11,735 nt of DNA from the NCBI GenBank assembly GCA_030746455.1, contig JASLMQ010000247.1, positions 1 through 11,735 on the forward strand, given 5' to 3'. Below the pieces are notes generated by a model that had not been told where the DNA came from, made no database searches, and saw only the letters and a list, made by a program, of their open reading frames with translations. How positions within the stretch are numbered: the stretch's first letter is position 1; each line of letters begins with the position of its first letter. Below, one piece after another: positions 1 through 6,846 of this stretch. The position numbers and the translations under genes are program-made. The DNA comes from Candidatus Latescibacterota bacterium (GTDB taxonomy: Bacteria; Latescibacterota; UBA2968; GCA-2709665).

Positions 1-1
1 G

Positions 2-1711
2 TCCCCGGGTGGACGGATCGTCGTGGCTACACGCCACTTCTCGGACTTCGGCGATCCGCAGATGGACGATCCGGCCACGGAGAACTACCTTGCCGTACAG
101 GGTGGAGACGGTTCGGCCCGATGGCAACTGAAGAGCGACAAAGAACCGCGACTGGGCGACTCGAGGCGCCATCCGTGGAATCACGGGATCGATCTTGTAC
201 TCGTTGAGGGCTCTGTCGCGGCGGGCCAGACGGTCACGGTCTATCTGGGCGATCCGGATGGCCAAGGTCCGGGGTACCGATGCCAGAGCTTCGTCGAATC
301 GCCGTTCCGCTTTCGCTTGGGGATCGATCCGGACGGATCGGGGGCATGGCAAACCGTGAGAGAGAAGGACTCTCCCGGGGTGGAGATAGTCGGCGCTGGT
401 GCGGTTGCAGTCCGTTGCGTCGTGCCCGACGCAACGGCCCGAAACGGCCAGGCCACTGTGCGAATCAAACCGGAGGACGTCTACGGCAACGTAGCCGGAA
501 CTCCGGCCGGTGACGTGGCGCTGCTGCTCGACGACAGGACGCCCATGGGTCGGGTTCGCCTCGAGGCAGGCCAGACGACGGCGGCACAAGTCGAGCTTCC
601 ACGAGATGCACAGTGGCATCGAATCACGGCCGTTAGCGACGACGGGAAGCTGTTCGCACGCTCCAACCCCTTTGGACCCAGCCCGGCTGACGGGCTGAAC
701 CTGTACTTCGGAGACCTGCACATCATGTCCGGGCACTGCTGTGGTACGGCTACTGCGGACCAGCAGTACGCTTACGCTCGGAATGCGGCGGGTCTGGACT
801 TCGCTGCCCTGGCCAGCCTAGAGATTCAGATGAGCGACGAGGACTGGGCTGAGATTCAACAGGCGAATCGCGATGCCCATGAGCCTGGGAGGTTTGTGCC
901 ATTTCTGGCCTATGAATGGGGTGGGAGAAGCGAGCTCGGCGGGGACCACTGTGTCTATTTCCCGGGTGACGAAGGCAAGCTCGTGCGCAGTCGTCCGCAC
1001 GGCGATCCGGCCTGGAACGACGCAGCCGTGCTCGCCGACCGGGAGCGCGATCTGGCTGAGACGATCGCCGAACTGCGCGACTTGAATCCGATGCTCGTGC
1101 CACACTGCGGCGGGCGGCGGTGCAACCTAGACTTCTTCGATCCGTCTGTCATGCCGATGCTGGAGATCTACTCCTGTCACCAGACGTTCGAGGGCGCGGC
1201 GTTCGAGTCGGTCGAGCGTGGGATTCGATGTGGCTTCATAGCCGACAGCGACGACCACCGGGGCGCTGGCGGCGACAGCCATCCTGCTGCCCGAGAAAGA
1301 TACTTCACAACACATGGTGGTCTTGTGGGTGTATATGCCCGTGAATTGACCCGTGAAGCCCTCTGGGAAGCCTTTCTAGCGCATCGAGTCTATGCCACTA
1401 GCGGTCCACGCATTGTACTCGACGTGCGAATCAATGACGTATGGATGGGAGGAGAACTCGACATCGGGCTGGGAAGTAGGCTCGAGATGTCAATCCAGGT
1501 TCGATTGGAGGGTATGCTCGACAAGATAGAGGTCTTCCAGGATTCGAAGATCATCCATGCAATCCTGGATAAGGCAACCAATCAGATCCGCAAATATGAC
1601 ACGACGCTGAGCCTGGAGACGGCCCAGGGAGATCAAGCCTATTTCATTCGTGTGACCCAGGAAGATGGTGGTAGAGCCTGGTCATCACCCGTATGGGTGA
1701 ATACACGTTGA
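2..1711 (+). CDS. DUF3604 family PHP-like metal-dependent hydrolase, 5' partial
   Basis: The reading frame is open to the left edge. The first in-window start is GTG at 23, but the preceding codons look coding, so the true start is probably upstream. Residue numbers below count from GTG 23 (562 residues). Residues 1-225 look like a beta-rich N-terminal region, as in other DUF3604 proteins. The PHP-like core runs from YFGDLH (228-233) through AYEWGG (296-301), DHCVYF (308-313), VPHCGG (359-364) and ADSDDHRG (407-414) to RVYATSG (455-461). A beta-sandwich tail (about 465-562) follows. The His, Asp and Glu residues in these motifs are the expected metal ligands of the PHP superfamily. One oddity is that the usual T-D-H motif after the AGLDF segment is replaced by A-S-L-E (264-267). 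DUF3604 proteins have no well-defined substrate; they often sit beside sulfatases and sugar isomerases, as here. The sulfatase starts 122 nt downstream on the same strand, so co-transcription is likely. The family call is firm and the function is not. Confidence 0.85.
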   Translation, partial: SPGGRIVVATRHFSDFGDPQMDDPATENYLAVQGGDGSARWQLKSDKEPRLGDSRRHPWNHGIDLVLVEGSVAAGQTVTVYLGDPDGQGPGYRCQSFVESPFRFRLGIDPDGSGAWQTVREKDSPGVEIVGAGAVAVRCVVPDATARNGQATVRIKPEDVYGNVAGTPAGDVALLLDDRTPMGRVRLEAGQTTAAQVELPRDAQWHRITAVSDDGKLFARSNPFGPSPADGLNLYFGDLHIMSGHCCGTATADQQYAYARNAAGLDFAALASLEIQMSDEDWAEIQQANRDAHEPGRFVPFLAYEWGGRSELGGDHCVYFPGDEGKLVRSRPHGDPAWNDAAVLADRERDLAETIAELRDLNPMLVPHCGGRRCNLDFFDPSVMPMLEIYSCHQTFEGAAFESVERGIRCGFIADSDDHRGAGGDSHPAARERYFTTHGGLVGVYARELTREALWEAFLAHRVYATSGPRIVLDVRINDVWMGGELDIGLGSRLEMSIQVRLEGMLDKIEVFQDSKIIHAILDKATNQIRKYDTTLSLETAQGDQAYFIRVTQEDGGRAWSSPVWVNTR

Positions 1712-1726
1712 ACGAGAGGGATTCAG

Positions 1727-1855
1727 ATGGTTTGGCGGATCAGCATCACCGAGGGCTGCGAGGACTGCCTTCGGGAACCAGCATTGGGGTATGGAGACTT
1801 GCTCGATTGGATAGTCCTGTCAGAAGGGATCACATGTCGAACTTTCTTGTACTGA
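1727..1855 (+). CDS. Possible 42-residue small ORF before the sulfatase
   Basis: An ATG at 1727 lies 6 nt after a purine-rich GAGAGGG (1714-1720), which is a plausible ribosome-binding site. The frame encodes 42 residues, including a CEDC pair, and ends at a TGA (1853-1855) that overlaps the first codons of the sulfatase in another frame. It could be a real small protein or a leader peptide that couples translation of the DUF3604 gene to the sulfatase. I recognise no family, and an ORF this short arises easily by chance, so confidence is low. Confidence 0.18.
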   Translation: MVWRISITEGCEDCLREPALGYGDLLDWIVLSEGITCRTFLY

Positions 1856-3189
1856 TGTCTGATGAGCACAACCCGCTGTATTCGGGGCCGTACGGTCACG
1901 CGTCCGTCAAGACCCCCAACATGCAAGCAATCGCACATCGCGGCGTGGTCTTCGAAAACGGTTACTGCCCTTCCCCCCTGTGCATGCCCAGCCGTTCAGC
2001 CTTTGTGGCAGGCAGAAGAGCTCATGTGCTTCAGACCTACAGCAACTGCAATATTCTCATTAATCGGACGCCGCTGTCATTCGGTGCGGCGCTCGCCGCT
2101 CAGGAGATACACACGGCCTATGTTGGGAAGACCGATGTATACGCTCCCGGCAGTGAGCTCGGTTTCAGTGAGATGATACGCCCCGGGGACCGCAAGGCGC
2201 CGGGTGACGTCAATCATCGACGTAATCCCATGACGATCAGGAAAGGAGCGGGAGAGCGGGCAAGTGGATATGGTCCCAAAGCGAACGCATGTGCCGGCGA
2301 TATCGCTTGTGTCGACCAGGCTGTACAGTGGATCCAGAACACTGCCCCCAGCTTGGATGTCCCCTGGGTCCTTGTCGTGAACGTAACGGCGCCACACTTC
2401 CCCCATTTTGCTCCACCGGAATACTGGAGCATGTACCCACACGATCCTGACCTGCCCCGCTATGGACATGAATGCGAGTCTGCGCGGCACCCCTATGCCG
2501 AAGCAACAAGAAGGCATTTTGAGACCGATACGTTCACTGAGGAACAGGTGCTGGGCCTCCGGCGCGGCTATCTGGCCTGTGTAAGTTTCGTCGATCATCA
2601 GATTGGCCGGCTGGTGGACGCACTGGAGGCCGCTGGGCTAAGCAATGCCACGAACGTCGTCTACACTTCCGACCATGGTGACATGCTAGGTAAGTTCGGT
2701 ATGTGGTGGAAATGCAGTCTCTATGAGGACTCGGTACGTATCCCCATGATTGCGTCGGGGCCTGACTTTTCCGAGGGAGTGCGTGTGGCAACGCCCGTGG
2801 ATCTGCATGACCTGCAGGCAAGCCTCTTCGCTGCGACCGGTACGGCCCAACCACCCGAGTTTCTTGGGATGCCCCTTCAATGCATACCCGTGAACGATTC
2901 GGGGCGCACGGTCTTCTCCGAATATCACGGTCACGGTGCACCCGGTAGCTCGTACATGATCCGGAAGGGAAACTGGAAGTACTTGCACTACACCGACGCT
3001 CCCGATCAGCTGTTCGATCTTGACGCTGACCCAGATGAACTTCAGAACGTGTCTGGCACCCACCCAACCAAGGTTGCCGAACTGGAGACGGAACTCCGAG
3101 CGGTATGTTCACCGTCTGTGGAGAATGATCGTGCGGAGCGGTTCATCGCCCAGCAGCTGGAGTGCATTGGGGACATGCAGACGACGTAA
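1834..3189 (+). CDS. Type I (formylglycine-dependent) sulfatase
   Basis: This is a 451-residue sulfatase of the alkaline phosphatase superfamily that would hydrolyse sulfate esters. The ATG at 1834 is chosen because AGAAGG (1822-1827) lies 6 nt upstream and the protein then begins directly with the first beta strand and the metal-binding SDEH (residues 9-12). The frame extends further up to 1693, but those residues look non-coding. C50-M-P-S-R54 matches the C-x-P-x-R sulfatase signature, whose cysteine is converted to formylglycine by FGE or anSME. The second metal site is visible as SDHGDMLG (279-286), followed by K287 and K293. The C-terminal GNWKYLHY and DLDADPDELQN segments are typical of the family. 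No signal peptide is visible, so a cytoplasmic location is likely. No maturation enzyme is encoded in the window. The substrate is unknown; the surrounding sugar enzymes suggest a sulfated carbohydrate (inference). Confidence 0.93.
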   Translation: MSNFLVLMSDEHNPLYSGPYGHASVKTPNMQAIAHRGVVFENGYCPSPLCMPSRSAFVAGRRAHVLQTYSNCNILINRTPLSFGAALAAQEIHTAYVGKTDVYAPGSELGFSEMIRPGDRKAPGDVNHRRNPMTIRKGAGERASGYGPKANACAGDIACVDQAVQWIQNTAPSLDVPWVLVVNVTAPHFPHFAPPEYWSMYPHDPDLPRYGHECESARHPYAEATRRHFETDTFTEEQVLGLRRGYLACVSFVDHQIGRLVDALEAAGLSNATNVVYTSDHGDMLGKFGMWWKCSLYEDSVRIPMIASGPDFSEGVRVATPVDLHDLQASLFAATGTAQPPEFLGMPLQCIPVNDSGRTVFSEYHGHGAPGSSYMIRKGNWKYLHYTDAPDQLFDLDADPDELQNVSGTHPTKVAELETELRAVCSPSVENDRAERFIAQQLECIGDMQTT

Positions 3190-3419
3190 TCACACATGTG
3201 TCCAGGAACGACATCGTCGTCGAGGGGGGAAGGCTTCGTGCGGTCATACGCGCGAAGACAGTACGGCCCTGCGTGATCTATCGGTTATCGAAGTACCAGA
3301 GCTGATCTCCACTGTGGCAATCGTAGCACCCTCCAGCGCAGGCAGGTTACGTCGGTCCGGGCAGCGTCCTCAGGATCGGCCCCCCCGCTCTTGCTTGTGC
3401 CTCTCTCTATCCCTCGGTG

Positions 3420-4223
3420 TCACGCTTCGGCCAGGCACGTCTTGAGGTACGCGACCGACTTCGGTAGCGCGACCTCACCCTCGCAGCTCAAGCCACATTC
3501 GAAGGCCATGTACCCGCCGAAGCCGACCTTCTTCAGCACCTTGAATGCGGCGGCGAAGTCGATGTCGCCCGTGCCGGGTTCCTTGCGCGTGTTGTCCGCC
3601 AGGTGCACGTGGCCCAGCATGTCGGCGACGGCCGCCAAACTTTTGGGCGTGTCCGGTTGCTCGATGTGCATGTGGAAGAAATCGGCCATCACGCGCACGC
3701 CGGTGCTACCGACAACGCGACACAGTTCCGCAGCCTCCTCGACGTCGCGGATTGAGTTCGACTCGTAGCGGTTGAGCGGCTCGAGCAGCAGGCACGCGCC
3801 CGTACCTTCGGCGTGACGGGCAAGGTCCTCGAGCACGTGCCGCAGAAGTTCGATCTCGGCTTCGTGTTGTGTCTTCCACGGAGACATATCGGGCACGCGC
3901 TCGTTGCGATTGAAGATCGGCACCGAGATCGGGCCCGTCGCGCCCAGTTCGGCGGCGAGGTCGATGAAGCGTTTCAGCGTGTCTGCGCAGGCCCGGCGGC
4001 GTTGGGGATCTGGGTGGACCATCTCGGCTTCAAAGCCGCCGCAGATGGACGAGGCCTTCACCGGGCTGTCCCTCAGCGCTGCGCGTCGTTCGGCCAGATC
4101 GGCCTCGTCGTTCAGTCGCGCGCCAGCCAATTCCACACCTTCGAAGCCGTACGCCTCCAGGTTGCGCAATTTCTCGGCAAACGTCTTGCCCGGAACCAGG
4201 CCTTCCTGACATGATAGTCTCAT
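3420..4223 (-). CDS. Sugar isomerase/epimerase, ketose 3-epimerase-like TIM barrel
   Basis: This 267-residue protein belongs to the AP-endonuclease-2-type TIM barrel family (PF01261) of sugar isomerases and epimerases. ATG at 4221-4223 is preceded by GAGGAG with 8 nt spacing. The frame is open for a further 333 codons upstream, but that extension is antisense to another gene and is rejected. The four metal ligands are visible: E148 (LLLEPLN), D181 (ADFFHMH), H207 (HVHLAD) and E242 (AFECGL). H184 and R213 also match. All six sit a constant four residues before the active-site positions I recall for D-tagatose 3-epimerase (E152, D185, H188, H211, R217, E246). That makes a ketose 3-epimerase-like or hydroxypyruvate isomerase-like activity the best guess; the actual sugar is unknown. 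It is transcribed divergently from a second, distantly related isomerase, suggesting shared control of one sugar pathway. Confidence 0.9.
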   Translation of the reverse strand: MRLSCQEGLVPGKTFAEKLRNLEAYGFEGVELAGARLNDEADLAERRAALRDSPVKASSICGGFEAEMVHPDPQRRRACADTLKRFIDLAAELGATGPISVPIFNRNERVPDMSPWKTQHEAEIELLRHVLEDLARHAEGTGACLLLEPLNRYESNSIRDVEEAAELCRVVGSTGVRVMADFFHMHIEQPDTPKSLAAVADMLGHVHLADNTRKEPGTGDIDFAAAFKVLKKVGFGGYMAFECGLSCEGEVALPKSVAYLKTCLAEA

Positions 4224-4273
4224 CGATCGGTCTCCTCGGGAGTACCCGCCCTGTGACGTGGTGCTACAGCGGC

Positions 4274-4302
4274 AAAATAGTGCAGACGGGTGGTGAAGGC
4301 AA
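4274..4302 (-). promoter_or_regulatory. Candidate sigma70-type promoter for the minus-strand epimerase
   Basis: On the minus strand, TTGCCT (4297-4302) and TATTTT (4274-4279) are separated by exactly 17 nt, about 50 nt before the epimerase ATG. Each hexamer matches the sigma70 consensus at four of six positions, so this is only a weak candidate. The -35 element lies at the very edge of the ATPase fragment. Confidence 0.25.
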
Positions 4303-4368
4303 TGATGACCAGGACCCTCAGGGGGCCAACGCCTGCATCGGTGCGGACAGGCGACCGATGTCCACAGG
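4302..4368 (-). pseudogene. Decayed fragment of a DUF4143-type ATPase gene
   Basis: About 67 bp of this spacer align with 6396-6463, the part of the intact ATPase gene that encodes residues 53-75, just before and into Walker B. I count about nine mismatches and one single-base gap, roughly 85% identity. On the minus strand it reads PVDIGRLSAPMQALAP, then hits a stop because one C is missing from a C-run; restoring that base recovers LRVLVII. Most differences are synonymous third-position changes (Pro, Val, Ser, Ala, Arg, Ile codons). The fragment therefore comes from a related gene that was once under coding constraint, not from a recent copy of the neighbour. Neither flank continues the homology, and both the start and the Walker A region are missing. 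Confidence 0.75.
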
Positions 4369-4424
4369 CTCGTGTGTGGAGAGTTGTCTGCGGGATGCAT
4401 TTGGAATAGATTCCTGTGTGGAGA
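4361..4424 (+). repeat. TCCACA/TGTGGA dyad plus a third half-site
   Basis: TCCACA (4361-4366) and TGTGGA (4375-4380) form a perfect inverted repeat with an 8-bp gap. The ten bases TGTGTGGAGA at 4373-4382 occur again exactly at 4415-4424, 42 bp further on, or about four helical turns. The three half-sites lie between the two divergent isomerase genes, where a regulator of both would bind. The first arm overlaps the edge of the ATPase fragment. Function is inferred only from position and symmetry. Confidence 0.3.
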
Positions 4425-4527
4425 ATCGCTACTCACATTCAATCCTGGCGCCTGCGTGTGCTCCTGATGTCGCGTTTCGGCGGTCTTGTCGTAGCTCGCG
4501 CCTATCGTGTTGGACAAGAGGGTAACC

Positions 4528-5379
4528 ATGGACATCGGGATCTTCACCAAGACCTTCGAGCGGGACACGTTTGAGGAGGTGTTGGACGCGGTGGAGGGGC
4601 ACGGGTACGCGTGCGTCCAGCTGAACTGGGAGAGCGTGGGGCTGGACCCCATGCCGGGTCGGCTGGACGACAAGGTGTGCGACCGCATCCGTGAGGCGGC
4701 GGATTCACGCGGCCTCGGGATCGCAGCGGTGTCGGGCACCACCAACATGATCCATCCGGATCCGGCCGAGCGCGCGGACGGGATGAGGCGGCTGAAGGAG
4801 ATCATCAGGGCGTCGGGCCGGGTCGGCACGTCGGTGGTGACGCTTTGCACAGGAACACGCGACGCGGGGTATATGTGGCGGAGACATCCGGACAACGACA
4901 CGCCGAAGGCGTGGCAGGACCTGCTGAGGTCGATGTCAGAGGCGGCCAAGGTGGCTGAGGACCACGGCGTGGCCCTGGCGTTCGAGCCGGAGGTGGCGAA
5001 TACGGTCGACTCGGCCCGGAAGGCACGGAGGCTGCTGGATGAGATCGGGTCGCCGAACCTGAAGGTGGCCATCGACGGGGCCAACGTGTTCCACGAAGGG
5101 GAGCTGGCACGGATGTCCGAGATCCTCGATGAGGCGTTCGATCTGCTGGGCCCCGACATCGCGCTGGTGCACGCCAAGGACCTGGACCGCGACGGGGCCG
5201 CGGGGAACCTGGCCGCCGGCACGGGACTGCTGGATTTCGATCGGTACGCCGCGCTTCTGAAACAGTCGGGGTTTGGTGGTGGATGGATCGCCCACGGGCT
5301 GGAGGAATCTCAGGCGGCGTCGGTGAGGGCGTTCCTGGCGGATAAGGTGAGTCGATCGAGGAACGAGCGCTGCGGATAG
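4528..5379 (+). CDS. Sugar phosphate isomerase/epimerase family TIM-barrel protein
   Basis: This 283-residue TIM-barrel protein is of the xylose isomerase-like or AP-endonuclease-2-like family. ATG at 4528 is chosen over the GTG at 4507 because an AGAGGG (4517-4522) precedes it at good spacing and the first strand MDIGIFTKTF then starts the barrel. Likely metal ligands are E153 (AFEPE), D183 with H189 (AIDGANVFH) and H215 (LVHAKD). The usual glutamate on the last strand is replaced by H256 in WIAHGLEE; I recall the same H-G-L pattern in other members of this family, so it is probably a subfamily feature rather than damage. It differs clearly from the divergent epimerase at 3420-4223 and is not a recent duplicate. 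Substrate is unknown; a step in the same sugar pathway is inferred. Confidence 0.87.
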   Translation: MDIGIFTKTFERDTFEEVLDAVEGHGYACVQLNWESVGLDPMPGRLDDKVCDRIREAADSRGLGIAAVSGTTNMIHPDPAERADGMRRLKEIIRASGRVGTSVVTLCTGTRDAGYMWRRHPDNDTPKAWQDLLRSMSEAAKVAEDHGVALAFEPEVANTVDSARKARRLLDEIGSPNLKVAIDGANVFHEGELARMSEILDEAFDLLGPDIALVHAKDLDRDGAAGNLAAGTGLLDFDRYAALLKQSGFGGGWIAHGLEESQAASVRAFLADKVSRSRNERCG

Positions 5380-5473
5380 GTACGGTGGGGAGCCGGGCAG
5401 AGCCAGCTGCGGATGCGAGCCCGATCGCACGTGGAGGATGGAGAGGCGAAGAGGGTCGTCGGTGCCGGGCGGG

Positions 5474-6619
5474 TCAGTCGCTGAAGGCCGTCTCGATCTG
5501 CGATAGGGGTATCACACGGACCTTCTCGTCGAGGGGGTACGCCCGGTCTCCGGGGTAGACCACGACAGCTCTGTGCAGGCGCAAGTCCTCCATTGCGACC
5601 CGCAGGGATTTGGTCATGGTTGGCGCGTCGGCATACTTGATCTCGATGCCGTAGCGCCGTCCGTGGCGGAATACGAGGACATCGAGCTCCGCCCCACTGT
5701 GTGTGCCCCAGAAGTAGACGTCTCGGACAGGTACCGTGGCGAACACCTGTTCAAGCACGTACCCCTCCCACGATGCTCCCAGCTTCGGGTGAGCCTGGAG
5801 GTCCCGGTGGGTCTCGATGGATAGAAGGGCGTGGAGCAGTCCGCTGTCGCGAACATATACCTTGGGTGACTTGATCTGACGTTTCTTGAGATTCTCGAAC
5901 CACGGTGACAGGACCCTCATCACGTAGGCGCCGCTCAGTATATCGAGATAGCGGCGTGCCGTCGGCTCCGATGACCCGAGGGCACGAGCGAACTCGGCGC
6001 CGTTCCACAGCTGTCCGTGATAGTGAGCAAGCATCGTCCAGAAGCGGCGGAGGGTTTCGGAAGGAACGGTGATACCTAACTGCGGGATGTCTCGCTCCAG
6101 GAAGGTCCGCATGAAATCCTGGCGCCACGCATAGCTGGCCCCCTCATCCGATGCCAGGAACGAGCGCGGGAACCCGCCCCGGGTCCAAAGCTGTTTCCAG
6201 TCGGCAGTTCCGACCTCGTCGAGGGTGAAACCCGTCATGTCGACGAATCCCACGCGACCTGCGAGCGACTCGGATGCCCCCTTGACCAGACGGGGAGACG
6301 CGCTTCCGAGTACCAAGAATGTGGCCTGGCCGTCGGGCCGGTCCGCAAGGACACGAAGCAATTCGAACAGCTCCGGTCGGCGCTGGATCTCATCTATGAT
6401 GACCAGCCCCCGCAGGGGGGTCAACGCCTGCATCGGGGCCGACAGGCGACCGACGTCTACCGGGTTCTCCAGGTCGAAGAACTCACAGTCCTCTCTGGCG
6501 GCCGCAATCGCGCGTGCCAGCGTGGTTTTTCCGCACTGACGCGGACCCAGGATCGCCACGACAGGGTTGGCTGCAAGCGCGCTGGCAACGGCCTCCATCA
6601 GTGTGGTCCGCTCGATCAT
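5474..6619 (-). CDS. AAA+ ATPase with C-terminal DUF4143 (PD-(D/E)xK-like) domain
   Basis: This 381-residue protein is full length for the AAA_14/DUF4143 family. Walker A is GPRQCGKTT (25-33), Walker B is LVIIDE (72-77) and a sensor-like GSAS sits at 105-108. A helical winged-helix-like region (about 185-235) includes SEPTARRYLD. The C-terminal domain carries E285 (SWEGYVLEQ), D313 (GAELDVLV) and E326/K328 (GIEIKYA), the residues of a PD-(D/E)xK-type nuclease fold. Such ATPases are widespread accessory genes, and their biological role is not well established. ATG 6617-6619 is the natural start; it lies 6 nt after a -10 box with no Shine-Dalgarno, which suggests leaderless translation. The gene is convergent with the isomerase at 4528-5379 and divergent from the beta-propeller. 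A decayed relative lies in the spacer at 4302-4368. Confidence 0.93.
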   Translation of the reverse strand: MIERTTLMEAVASALAANPVVAILGPRQCGKTTLARAIAAAREDCEFFDLENPVDVGRLSAPMQALTPLRGLVIIDEIQRRPELFELLRVLADRPDGQATFLVLGSASPRLVKGASESLAGRVGFVDMTGFTLDEVGTADWKQLWTRGGFPRSFLASDEGASYAWRQDFMRTFLERDIPQLGITVPSETLRRFWTMLAHYHGQLWNGAEFARALGSSEPTARRYLDILSGAYVMRVLSPWFENLKKRQIKSPKVYVRDSGLLHALLSIETHRDLQAHPKLGASWEGYVLEQVFATVPVRDVYFWGTHSGAELDVLVFRHGRRYGIEIKYADAPTMTKSLRVAMEDLRLHRAVVVYPGDRAYPLDEKVRVIPLSQIETAFSD

Positions 6620-6625
6620 GCCTAC

Positions 6626-6654
6626 ATTATAGTCCTTGAAAATCGAAAAGTCAA
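6626..6654 (-). promoter_or_regulatory. Near-consensus sigma70-type promoter of the ATPase, predicted leaderless
   Basis: On the minus strand TTGACT (6649-6654) and a perfect TATAAT (6626-6631) are separated by 17 nt. Only GTAGGC separates the -10 box from the ATG at 6619, so transcription would start at or next to the first base of the start codon. No ribosome-binding site can fit on the transcript. The promoter lies in an AT-rich stretch that stands out from the GC-rich surroundings. Confidence 0.8.
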
Positions 6655-6670
6655 TATTAGTTTTTTAAGG
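6634..6670. repeat. Imperfect inverted repeat around the ATPase -35 box
   Basis: CCTTGAAAA (6634-6642) faces TTTTTTAAGG (6661-6670), whose complement begins CCTTAAAAA. The arms match at eight of nine positions and flank the -35 element. A repressor site is possible, but the arms are AT-rich and could match by chance. Confidence 0.25.
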
Positions 6671-6846
6671 AAAGAATCCGCTCAAGTGTAAACGATGCCC
6701 TTGAAACACGCTCCGCGCGACACCCCGCGGACCAGGAAAGCCGCTTCCCACCGGATTCCTGAACAAGGGAGGCCTGTTCAGATGTAGCAAGGTTCTACCT
6801 CACTGGACGACCATCCCCGGTAGAGCAGTCTGGAGGAATAGGTTCA

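Noticed and set aside
1693..1833. Upstream extension of the sulfatase to the ATG at 1693
   Set aside because: The extra 47 residues overlap the end of the DUF3604 gene and resemble no sulfatase N-terminus or signal peptide, while ATG 1834 has a good ribosome-binding site.
3180..3221. Short palindromes after the sulfatase stop (ACACATGTGT at 3192-3201; ACGAC-ATC-GTCGT at 3208-3220)
   Set aside because: The stems are short and no T-run follows, so I cannot call a terminator. The rest of the 230-bp spacer to 3419 shows no gene.
4224..5222. Long antisense extension of the minus-strand epimerase frame (600 codons in total)
   Set aside because: The frame runs antisense through the whole spacer and most of the second isomerase, which has clear family motifs on the plus strand. 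The extension has low-complexity Ser/Arg/Pro content, and a good ribosome-binding site marks the start at 4223. It is a GC-rich shadow that an automatic caller could mistake for one gene.
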